From: an uncultured Anaerococcus sp.
GTDB taxonomy: Bacteria; Bacillota; Clostridia; Tissierellales; Peptoniphilaceae
Direction of reading: 5' to 3'
Length of the DNA: 6,266 bases
NCBI GenBank assembly: GCA_902465755.1
Contig: CABQOK010000090.1
Span: forward strand, 1-6,266
The notes under the pieces: generated by a model
What the model was told of the DNA's origin: nothing
What the model saw: the letters and a program-made list of their open reading frames with translations, nothing else
The model's database searches: none
Translations under genes and position numbers: made by a program
Shown here: piece after piece, positions 1 to 5,271 of the stretch
How the letters are laid out: the number at the start of each line of letters is the position of its first letter
Position numbering within the stretch: position 1 is the first letter of the stretch

Positions 1-696
1 AGAGATGATTGCTCCTGAGTAAGACTCAAAAAGGTCAGCACCCATACCAGCTACGTCTCCTACGTTATCTCCTACGTTATCAGCGATAACTGCTGGGTTT
101 CTTGGGTCATCTTCTGGAATTCCTGCTTCAACCTTACCTACAAGGTCAGCTCCAAGGTCGGCTGCTTTTGTGTAGATACCACCACCAACTCTTGCAAAAA
201 GAGCTACTGATGAAGCACCTAGAGAATATCCCATTAGGATAGCTGGGTCCCTATAGACAAGGTAAGTTATCATAATACCTAAAAATCCAAGACCTGTAAC
301 AGCAAAACCCATTACTGATCCACCAGAAAATGCTACCTTTAAAGCACCGTTTGTTCCATCTTCAAGAGCCATATTGGCACATCTAGCATTGGCTTCTGTT
401 GAAACCCTCATACCGATGTAACCTGCTAGCATTGAAAATACTGATCCTAAAATATAGCAAATCATAATCTTAATATTTAAGAAGATTGCTATTAGTACTG
501 CTACAACTACGACAAATATTGCAATGTACTTATACTCGCGGCTTATGAAAGTCATAGCACCGTCTTTGATATGTCCAGCAATTTCTGTCATTCTCTTATT
601 ACCTGCAGATACAGGCATAATTTTTGATTTGATTGTAAATCCCATAAATAATACTGCGAGGATTGCCACAATCAAGGCCAAAATTTCTACGAACAT
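1..696 (-). CDS. hppA: Membrane-bound ion-translocating pyrophosphatase, N-terminal part (partial)
   Basis: This enzyme hydrolyses cytoplasmic pyrophosphate and uses the energy to pump H+ or Na+ across the membrane. The first 232 codons are present; the family usually has about 650-800 residues, so the C-terminal two thirds lie beyond position 1. Residues 2-20 form the first membrane helix, with further hydrophobic segments near 57-73, 80-95, 123-145 and 151-168. The family signatures are clear: [18 protein letters not shown] at about 171-188 and the acidic DNVGDNVGD at 206-214, followed by GMGADLFES. These carry the Mg-pyrophosphate ligands. The semi-conserved glutamate sits in the FES motif (E224), the position used by Na+-pumps and K+-independent H+-pumps rather than plant H+-pumps. 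The ion is therefore open, and the residue that decides K+ dependence is outside the window. The ATG at 696 follows AGGAGGA at 701-707. Confidence 0.96.
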   Translation of the reverse strand, partial: MFVEILALIVAILAVLFMGFTIKSKIMPVSAGNKRMTEIAGHIKDGAMTFISREYKYIAIFVVVVAVLIAIFLNIKIMICYILGSVFSMLAGYIGMRVSTEANARCANMALEDGTNGALKVAFSGGSVMGFAVTGLGFLGIMITYLVYRDPAILMGYSLGASSVALFARVGGGIYTKAADLGADLVGKVEAGIPEDDPRNPAVIADNVGDNVGDVAGMGADLFESYSGAIIS

Positions 697-717
697 AATT
701 TCCTCCTATTCATAATA

Positions 718-745
718 ATTTTAATATATATTGGCAAATTTTCAA
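718..745 (-). promoter_or_regulatory. Putative promoter of hppA
   Basis: On the minus strand TTGAAA (740-745) is followed after 16 bases by TAAAAT (718-723). Both hexamers match the sigma-A consensus at 5 of 6 positions. Transcription would begin near 710-712, giving a leader of only about 15 bases that just holds the ribosome binding site. This suggests that hppA is transcribed independently of the structured RNA upstream and that the RNA is not its riboswitch. Inferred from sequence only; the region is AT-rich, so chance matches are possible. Confidence 0.55.
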
Positions 746-772
746 GTTTGTTATAAAAATCACCAATCAAAT

Positions 773-931
773 AAAAAGAGGACAGTGCGAAGAAAGAAGA
801 TATAGCCTTAGCTAACTCCATCCCTAACAAAATCCGTCAAAGCCAATCGGGCTAGCTAGCCCCGCTTGGTCGATTGTATAATGGATGGGGTTAACAGTGA
901 AACTATAAATTCACTCCGCAACAGTCCCCTT
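773..931 (-). ncRNA. Structured non-coding RNA, candidate 6S RNA
   Basis: This stretch between rpsR and hppA has no credible reading frame but folds well as minus-strand RNA. A closing stem pairs about 917-931 with 776-789 (AAGGGGAC, GU and GCG blocks against CGC, AC and GUCCUCUU), and a U-run at 773-777 follows its 3' side. Inside are a 6-bp hairpin on the 5' side (910-915 with 896-901, loop of 8), a central helix of 10 pairs in 11 (883-893 with 813-823), an apical hairpin (866-869 with 843-846, enclosing the palindrome 849-862), and a small 3'-side hairpin (811-814 with 803-806). A closed rod of about 160 nt with an asymmetric bubble bearing side hairpins resembles 6S RNA, the RNA polymerase decoy. 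The 6S name is an inference from shape and size; I do not recognise a conserved primary sequence. No clear promoter lies directly upstream, so it may be processed from rpsF-operon readthrough. Confidence 0.5.
849..862. repeat. Perfect 14-bp palindrome in the apical part of the candidate RNA
   Basis: The sequence GGGCTAGCTAGCCC equals its own reverse complement. In the RNA it can fold as a five-pair hairpin with an AGCU loop, flanked by CCAA/UUGG pairing (866-869 with 843-846). It is the most GC-rich spot in an otherwise AT-rich intergenic region. I read it as the tip of the folded RNA rather than as a protein operator, since the pairing continues outward on both sides. Confidence 0.6.
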
Positions 932-972
932 AATATTGCTTATTGAAATTTATCTATATATTATCTATTTAC

Positions 973-1200
973 TTAGTTTTCTTCGTATGGTAATAATGCA
1001 ACTTGACGAGCTCTTTTAATAGCACGTGTTACTTCTCTTTGATGTTTTGCATTAAGACCTGTTACTCTTCTAGGTAGAATCTTACCTCTATCTGTAACGA
1101 ATCTTTTTAAAGTTTCAATATCTTTATAATCGATAACTTTTGATGGATCTTTTACAAATGGATCTACCTTTTTTCTTGGTCTGAATCTTCTTCCTGCCAT
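973..1200 (-). CDS. rpsR: 30S ribosomal protein S18
   Basis: S18 binds the 16S rRNA platform as a heterodimer with S6. The 75-residue product has the diagnostic core of the family: [23 protein letters not shown], then [14 protein letters not shown] and a C-terminal ALLPY. The basic N-terminus GRRFRPRKK is typical. There are no cysteines at all, so this is the form without the CxxC zinc-binding pair. Two ATG codons are adjacent (1203 and 1200). I chose the second because the AGGA at 1207-1210 is then 6 bases away instead of 3, and because the product then begins MAGRR like its homologues; starting at 1203 adds one Met. It is the last gene of the rpsF-ssb-rpsR operon, 18 bases after the ssb stop. 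The conserved order leaves little doubt. Confidence 0.97.
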   Translation of the reverse strand: MAGRRFRPRKKVDPFVKDPSKVIDYKDIETLKRFVTDRGKILPRRVTGLNAKHQREVTRAIKRARQVALLPYEEN

Positions 1201-1206
1201 CATAAA

Positions 1207-1212
1207 TCCTTT
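1207..1212 (-). promoter_or_regulatory. Ribosome binding site of rpsR
   Basis: AAAGGA precedes the tandem ATG codons of rpsR. Its AGGA core leaves 3 bases to the first ATG and 6 to the second, which favours the second as the main start. It lies in the short gap between ssb and rpsR. Confidence 0.6.
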
Positions 1213-1218
1213 CTTATA

Positions 1219-1752
1219 TTAAAATGGAATCCTTCCGTCATCCTCAATCTCAGTAAAGTCATCATCAAAGAAATCATCTCCACCATCAAAAGCTTGGTTA
1301 TTGTTATTATTTCCCCTGTTTTGTTGGTAGTTGTTTGTTTGTGAATAGTCATTTCTATAGGTATCTTGATTGTCGTAGCTGTTGTTATTGTAATTTGAAG
1401 ATTGATTATCAGATCTTGATCCAATAAATTCAACATTATCTGCTACAACATCAGTTGTATAAACAGTTTTACCTGTTTCTCTATCCTGGTAGGAACCTGT
1501 TTCGATTCTACCATCTACTGCGCATTGACTTCCTTTTCTGAGGTATTTGCTAGCATTTTCTCCTTGAATTCCCCAAACGGTAATTCTTAGAAAATCTGCT
1601 GTCGGACGATTTTGAGCTTCCAGTTCGTTCTTTTTCTCTCTGCTAAGTCTCTTATCTACTGCCAATGTAAAAGTACATACGGCTCTTTGAGATTGAGTAT
1701 ATCTCAACTCAGGATCTCTTACGAGTCTTCCGATAAGGATAACTTTATTCAT
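1219..1752 (-). CDS. ssb: Single-stranded DNA-binding protein
   Basis: SSB coats single-stranded DNA during replication, repair and recombination and recruits partner proteins through its C-terminal tip. The 177-residue product has an OB fold at about 1-110: MNKVILIGRLVRDPELRYT, FTLAVDK, then FLRITVWG with the DNA-stacking Trp60, and YLRKGSQCAVDGRI. A linker at about 114-153 is rich in Asn, Gln, Tyr and Ser with an N5 run. An acidic tail (157-174) ends in the conserved IPF. The last residues are DDGRIPF, where the usual tip is fully acidic before IPF (DDDIPF), so an Arg sits next to the interaction motif. It is the middle gene of the operon, starting three bases after the rpsF stop; its binding site (AGGA, 7 bases before ATG) lies in the end of rpsF, so translation is probably coupled. 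Confidence 0.97.
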   Translation of the reverse strand: MNKVILIGRLVRDPELRYTQSQRAVCTFTLAVDKRLSREKKNELEAQNRPTADFLRITVWGIQGENASKYLRKGSQCAVDGRIETGSYQDRETGKTVYTTDVVADNVEFIGSRSDNQSSNYNNNSYDNQDTYRNDYSQTNNYQQNRGNNNNNQAFDGGDDFFDDDFTEIEDDGRIPF

Positions 1753-1755
1753 TGA

Positions 1756-2040
1756 TTAGTCCTCTTTTCTGATAACCATGTATCTGATTACAAAGTCTGA
1801 AAGTCTTAGTCTTCTTTCAAATTCTTTGATATGTTCTGGCTTAGAATCGAAGTCTACGATGTAATAATAACCTTCTTTAAGATCATTAATTTCGTAAGCT
1901 AGTTTTCTTTTTCCCCAGTCATCAACGCTAGTTACTTCACCATCTTGAGCAATGATATCTTTAAATCTGTCAAGTAGGCTTTCTCTTTCACTATCCGCCA
2001 TATCAGCTTTGAAAATCAATACTGCTTCGTATTTATTCAT
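1756..2040 (-). CDS. rpsF: 30S ribosomal protein S6
   Basis: S6 joins S18 on the platform of the small ribosomal subunit. The 94-residue product has the normal length and a ferredoxin-like alpha/beta pattern. It opens MNKYEAVLIFKADM and carries the family signature DWGKRKLAYEI at 41-51, followed by EGYYYIVDF and RLRLSDFVIRYMVI. The ATG at 2040 is preceded by a very strong site, GGGAGGTGA (2048-2056), 7 bases away. It is the first gene of the rpsF-ssb-rpsR operon, with a near-consensus promoter and a hairpin leader that may mediate feedback by S6:S18. Confidence 0.97.
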   Translation of the reverse strand: MNKYEAVLIFKADMADSERESLLDRFKDIIAQDGEVTSVDDWGKRKLAYEINDLKEGYYYIVDFDSKPEHIKEFERRLRLSDFVIRYMVIRKED

Positions 2041-2066
2041 GTATCTTTCACCTCCCTATGGTCTTG

Positions 2067-2089
2067 ACCCCGTTAATTTCTTACGGAGT
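2067..2089 (-). promoter_or_regulatory. Leader hairpin of the rpsF operon, possible S6:S18 autoregulatory site
   Basis: Minus-strand RNA from 2089 to 2067 forms a seven-pair stem, ACUCCGU against ACGGGGU (one U-G pair), with a nine-base loop. It ends about 10 bases before the rpsF ribosome binding site, so a bound protein could block initiation. S6:S18 is known in several bacteria to bind a leader motif built around a CCG trinucleotide and to repress its own operon. A CCG is present at 2086-2084, but in my fold it is paired rather than bulged, so the assignment is tentative. Confidence 0.4.
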
Positions 2090-2108
2090 AGAGAATTATT
2101 ACTAATGT

Positions 2109-2137
2109 ATAATACTATAGACGATCTTTTTTGTCAA
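2109..2137 (-). promoter_or_regulatory. Promoter of the rpsF-ssb-rpsR operon
   Basis: A perfect TTGACA -35 box (2132-2137) is followed after exactly 17 bases by TATTAT (2109-2114). Transcription should start near 2101-2103, giving a leader of about 60 bases with the hairpin at 2067-2089. The match and spacing fit a strong housekeeping promoter, as expected for ribosomal protein genes. Confidence 0.8.
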
Positions 2138-2168
2138 GATTTTTCTTATAAATTATAGCTATTAGAGC

Positions 2169-3098
2169 TTACTGGTCATTTGACATATAAATCGCATTAG
2201 CTATAGCTTGCGACATAACTTTTGCCGCTAGGGCTCCAACAATATTTACATCAGCTTCTATTTTGTTAGTAGCTAAGCCAAATATTGTATCGCCATCAAA
2301 CATAGTATGGACTGGGTTAATTGATCTAGCATATGCGTCGTGGCTCATCTGGCAAATCTTTGTAAGCTTTGTCTTATCAAAGGTCGCATTTGTCGCAACA
2401 AGACCTATTGTCGTATTCTTTCCTTCAACTTCTGAAAAGCTTTGGGCAATTTTTCCTATATTATCCATAGTGTTTACAATTTTGCCATCAATTTTTGGTC
2501 CTGCAATTTGGATCCCTTTCTCATAATCGAATATATCTCCAAAGGCATTTACACAAACTATGGCAGATACGACTAGATCTCCTAGTCTAAGAGATGCTTG
2601 ACCCGTGCCTGACTTCATGGCCTTATCCATACCAAGTCCCTTTCCTACGGTTGCTCCTGTGCCTGCTCCAACTATTCCTTCTTCCTTGTTATCATAGCTT
2701 GCATTTTTATAGGCAAGCTTTGCCATTTTAGCGTCAGGTCTTGCACTAGGGTCTTTGTAGGCCATATCAAATAGGACAGCCTGGCTTACAATTGGGACAA
2801 TGCCGCATCCAACGTCAAACCCTCTCCCGTCTTTTTCTAAAGCTTCCATTAAGCCACTTGCCGCATCAAGTCCATAGGCAGATCCACCTGAAAGGATTAT
2901 GCCATTTACTTCACATACTTGATTGATTGGGCTAAGTAGGTCCGTTTCTCTAGTTCCCGGAGCAGATCCTCTAACTTCTACGGCAGCTGTATTTCCTGAA
3001 TCTGGGATTATCACACTGAGACCTGTCCCTCCACGAAAGTCACTCGCATGACCAAGCTTAATCCCACCAACATCTGTTAAAAATCCTTGATAAGTCAA
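2169..3098 (-). CDS. P1 family peptidase (DmpA/NylC-type N-terminal nucleophile aminopeptidase)
   Basis: Members are made as an inactive chain that cuts itself to free an N-terminal Ser or Thr nucleophile; they release N-terminal residues from peptides or open amide bonds. The 309-residue product shows GGIKLGHASD near the start, GGSAYGLDAASG at 71-82, GAGTGATVGK at 144-153, VNAFGD at 183-188 and NTTIGLVATNA at 228-238. Asn228-Thr229 is the likely self-cleavage bond. Asp268 and Asp270 (FDGD) lie 39 and 41 residues after Thr229, the spacing I recall for the catalytic Thr and two Asp of nylon hydrolase NylC, so the active site looks intact. There is no signal peptide, so it is probably cytoplasmic. 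It starts at TTG: this codon overlaps the upstream TGA by four bases (TTGA) and has GAGGA 6 bases before it, and no in-frame ATG is near. It forms an operon with the TIM-barrel gene. Natural substrate unknown. Confidence 0.93.
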   Translation of the reverse strand: MTYQGFLTDVGGIKLGHASDFRGGTGLSVIIPDSGNTAAVEVRGSAPGTRETDLLSPINQVCEVNGIILSGGSAYGLDAASGLMEALEKDGRGFDVGCGIVPIVSQAVLFDMAYKDPSARPDAKMAKLAYKNASYDNKEEGIVGAGTGATVGKGLGMDKAMKSGTGQASLRLGDLVVSAIVCVNAFGDIFDYEKGIQIAGPKIDGKIVNTMDNIGKIAQSFSEVEGKNTTIGLVATNATFDKTKLTKICQMSHDAYARSINPVHTMFDGDTIFGLATNKIEADVNIVGALAAKVMSQAIANAIYMSNDQ

Positions 3099-3781
3099 TG
3101 TAAGTCCTCGTTTCTATAAGTGTCCATCATAGAGGCAAAGACATCTGAACTTGAAGGTGGAGTGTAAGAGATTGCATTGGCTCCAGCCTCTATAGTTTCT
3201 AGAATCTCATCACCTGTCTTTCCTCCTGTGGCTATTATTGGGAATTTATCTCCAACATTTTTTCTAATCTCACGTACTAGGTCTGCTGTATATTTTCCTC
3301 CTGATACGTTTAGGATCTCAGCACCTGCTGCAATCTTTCCCATGTAGTCATTTTCAAAGCTTGCGACTGAGGCAATTACAGGTATATCTACGAAATCGGA
3401 TATGGATTTGATATCCTCATTTGGAATAGGAGAATTCACTACAACACCATAGGCTCCAGCAAGCTCTGCCTCAATTGCAATGTATTTAGACCTTAGTCCT
3501 TGGGTGGTTCCTCCTCCAACTCCTATAAAGCATGGGACGTTTGATACGTCTAGGATTGCCTGGGAGATGGAGTTTTGTGGAGTGTAAGGGTAAACAGCCA
3601 TGATAGAGTCTGCATTAGAGTTTCTTATTATAGCAAGATCTGTGGTAAACAAGAGGGACTTGATTCTTTTTTCAAAAATCACTATTCCACTGGCCTTATA
3701 GATTTCCTTTGGAACTGTTATAAATGATTTTCTAAGTTTTGAATGTACTTGGGGTATGTATTTTTCCTTTTTGTCTGTCAT
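3095..3781 (-). CDS. Conserved TIM-barrel protein of unknown reaction (often labelled hydrolase)
   Basis: The 228-residue product resembles a family of clostridial proteins usually named only 'hydrolase'; I do not know its reaction. It shows repeating strand-helix units ending in glycine-rich loops: FTTDLAIIRNSNAD at 45-58, GVGGGTTQG at 87-95, GVVVNSP at 112-118, IPVIASV at 133-139, ILNVSGGKYT at 156-165, IIATGGKTGD at 182-191 and GANAISYTPPS at 200-210. The last loops resemble the phosphate- or flavin-binding end of (beta/alpha)8 barrels such as NanE or ThiG. No signal peptide or membrane segment is visible. The ATG at 3781 is preceded by AGAGGA. Its stop overlaps the start of the P1 peptidase gene by four bases, so the two are translationally coupled and may serve one pathway. 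Confidence 0.85.
   Translation of the reverse strand: MTDKKEKYIPQVHSKLRKSFITVPKEIYKASGIVIFEKRIKSLLFTTDLAIIRNSNADSIMAVYPYTPQNSISQAILDVSNVPCFIGVGGGTTQGLRSKYIAIEAELAGAYGVVVNSPIPNEDIKSISDFVDIPVIASVASFENDYMGKIAAGAEILNVSGGKYTADLVREIRKNVGDKFPIIATGGKTGDEILETIEAGANAISYTPPSSSDVFASMMDTYRNEDLH
3105..3109 (-). promoter_or_regulatory. Ribosome binding site for the TTG start of the P1 peptidase
   Basis: GAGGA lies inside the last codons of the TIM-barrel gene, with 6 bases between AGGA and the TTG at 3098-3096. Together with the lack of any nearby in-frame ATG, it decides the unusual start codon and implies coupling to translation of the upstream gene. Confidence 0.7.
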
Positions 3782-3828
3782 TTTATCCTCTATTTCTATT
3801 TTTTATAATCTTTCATCTCTTAAAATAT

Positions 3829-3856
3829 ATTCTACAATCATTAAAAATTTTTACAA
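3829..3856 (-). promoter_or_regulatory. Putative promoter of the TIM-barrel / P1 peptidase operon
   Basis: TTGTAA (3851-3856) is followed after 16 bases by TAGAAT (3829-3834), a 5 of 6 match to the -10 consensus. Transcription would start near 3822, about 40 bases before the ATG. The -35 box lies in the U-tract of the preceding terminator, so the two units are packed back to back. The -35 match is only 4 of 6. Confidence 0.5.
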
Positions 3857-3884
3857 TAAAAGACCCAGCAGCTGCCGGGCCTTA
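3852..3884 (-). terminator. Rho-independent terminator of the symporter gene
   Basis: On the minus strand AAGGCCCGGC pairs with GCUGGGUCUU around an AGCU loop: ten pairs including two G-U (3883-3874 with 3869-3860). A UUUUAUUGU tract follows. It lies about 40 bases after the symporter stop and ends that transcript before the next promoter. It has no U-tract in the other direction. Confidence 0.85.
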
Positions 3885-3925
3885 GGTAAATAAACTTATC
3901 TCCTAAAAAACTATCGGAAATATCT

Positions 3926-5212
3926 TTAGCTATTAAATACTTCTCTATTTAATTTTCCTTCACTTGCTGCAACTATTAGGGCAGAAGAGTTAGCTGCGAC
4001 AACATTTGTAGATGTCCTTCCCATATCTGCGAGAGAAGAAATTGGTGCTAGTAGAACAACCATCTCTAAAGGAAGTCCCATAGCAGCAAAAACTGCAGTA
4101 GTTGCGATAGTAGCTGTTCCTGGTACACCGACAGTTCCTAGAGAAACTAGAAGGGCGATTAGGATGAGCTTAATATAGTCAAATCCCCCAAAATCAAGTC
4201 CCATAACATTGATAGTAAGGACAGCATTCATCACTGGCCAAAATCCAGCACAACCAGGCATGCCCATGGTAGCTCCAAGAGGGGCTACAAAGGAGGCTAT
4301 ATCATCTGATACTCCTTGAGTTTTTTCTAGATTTTCCATATTTACTGGAAGAGATCCCATTGATGATTGGGTTGTAAATCCAACTACTTGAGCAGGCCAT
4401 GCGTTTTTGAAGTATTTTACTGGATTTACCTTAGCAAATACAGAAACAAGAGCTCCTGTCGTAATAAATGAGTGGAAGGCACTTGCTACATAGTTTAATA
4501 CTAATATTAGTAGAAGTGGCTTAACAGCTTCATAGTCAATCCTTGATACAGCTTCTGCCATCAAAGATAGGACAGCAAAAGGTGTAAGACTTGTGATCAT
4601 ACTTGTAAGCTGATAGATTATCTCTGCAAATGAATTTATAAAGTCCTTAAAGGCCGTAACTTTCTCCCCTTCTCCCTTGTCAACTAGCTTAAGAGCAGCT
4701 ATTGCAACTAGGATCGAAAATACTATCACAGGAATTACCATTCCATCTCCAGCATTTGATATTATATTGGATGGGAAAAAGTTCGTAATTGTCTCTGCTA
4801 CAGTAGGCACTTCTTTAACTTCGCTAGCTTCTGGCAAAGGAATATTCGCACCCTTACCTATAGAAAAGATAACGGCAAGGATTAGACCAATTGTAGATCC
4901 CAAAACATTGTGTAGACTTAAGATACCCACAGATTTAAGTCCTACACTTCTAAGCTTACCCAAAGATTCTGTATTTAGAGTTGTTCTTATAATGGTAGCA
5001 AATAAGAGCGGTATTACCATTGCTGATAACAATCTTATAAAAACTTTTCCAAAAATTGCCACATATTCAGTTGATCCAGCAAAGAAATATCCCAAGGCTA
5101 GACCCAAGATAGCTGCCAAGATTACTCTCTTAGCAAAAGAAATATTTTTTTCTTTCATTTTACCTAAGAGGAAAAATAGGGCTATCGTAATTAGTAATGA
5201 AATAAATTTCAT
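3926..5212 (-). CDS. Dicarboxylate/amino acid:cation symporter family transporter (TcyP-like)
   Basis: This is a membrane carrier of the DAACS/SDF fold, which takes up dicarboxylates or amino acids. Its 428 residues are normal length, beginning with a hydrophobic helix (1-17) and containing about eight further membrane segments plus two re-entrant hairpins. Hairpin 1 is TTQSSMGSLPV (280-290), matching the serine-rich motif. Hairpin 2 is VGVPGTAT (361-368). The last helix has DMGRTSTNV (396-404), equivalent to Asp394, Arg397, Thr398 and Asn401 of GltPh, which hold the substrate amino and carboxyl groups. The NMDGT motif of sodium-coupled members is replaced by GMPGC (317-321), and the aspartate equivalent to GltPh Asp405 is Ala407. 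A GCAG-type segment here is what I recall for the cystine carriers TcyP/YdjN, so cystine is a plausible but unproven substrate. The ATG at 5212 follows AGGAGG. Single-gene unit with its own promoter and terminator. Confidence 0.9.
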   Translation of the reverse strand: MKFISLLITIALFFLLGKMKEKNISFAKRVILAAILGLALGYFFAGSTEYVAIFGKVFIRLLSAMVIPLLFATIIRTTLNTESLGKLRSVGLKSVGILSLHNVLGSTIGLILAVIFSIGKGANIPLPEASEVKEVPTVAETITNFFPSNIISNAGDGMVIPVIVFSILVAIAALKLVDKGEGEKVTAFKDFINSFAEIIYQLTSMITSLTPFAVLSLMAEAVSRIDYEAVKPLLLILVLNYVASAFHSFITTGALVSVFAKVNPVKYFKNAWPAQVVGFTTQSSMGSLPVNMENLEKTQGVSDDIASFVAPLGATMGMPGCAGFWPVMNAVLTINVMGLDFGGFDYIKLILIALLVSLGTVGVPGTATIATTAVFAAMGLPLEMVVLLAPISSLADMGRTSTNVVAANSSALIVAASEGKLNREVFNS

Positions 5213-5239
5213 AATTCCTCCTATATTTATTTACTATAT

Positions 5240-5268
5240 ATAATATCATTTTGCTAGGAATTTGTAAA
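5240..5268 (-). promoter_or_regulatory. Putative promoter of the symporter gene
   Basis: TTTACA (5263-5268) is followed after 17 bases by TATTAT (5240-5245), with TG one base before the -10, making an extended -10 element. Transcription should begin near 5233, giving a leader of about 20 bases. The -35 box lies a few bases after the stop of the GH13-like gene, and no terminator is visible between them, so some readthrough from that gene is possible. Confidence 0.65.
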
Positions 5269-5271
5269 ATA

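Noticed and set aside
524..715. A short plus-strand frame opposite hppA
   Set aside because: It lies antisense to the well-conserved pyrophosphatase N-terminus and has no independent coding signal.
877..882. A perfect TATAAT on the plus strand
   Set aside because: No -35 box lies 15-19 bases upstream and no plus-strand gene follows; the bases sit in an internal loop region of the minus-strand RNA.
697..931. Riboswitch controlling hppA (for example fluoride or c-di-GMP type)
   Set aside because: I looked for the fluoride motif because of a GGGAUGG segment, but the rest of that motif is missing. A separate hppA promoter lies downstream of the fold, and the U-tract follows a stem enclosing ~150 nt rather than a compact switchable hairpin.
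932..972. A dedicated promoter for the candidate 6S-like RNA
   Set aside because: The stretch is AT-rich with several TATA-like strings, but none has a convincing -35 box at the right distance from the predicted 5' end.
1200..1436. A 78-codon minus-strand frame inside the end of ssb
   Set aside because: It is rich in Thr, Ile and Met because it reads the Asn/Gln-rich linker of SSB in another frame; it is not a separate gene.
2156..2170. Terminator after the P1 peptidase gene
   Set aside because: Only a four-pair AGCU/AGCU stem overlapping the stop codon can form, and no proper U-tract follows, so I do not call it a terminator.
4677..5243. A 188-codon open frame on the plus strand opposite the symporter gene
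   Set aside because: It is antisense to a clearly conserved membrane protein gene, shows no recognisable family and has no promoter context; it is a by-product of the opposite strand's codon use.
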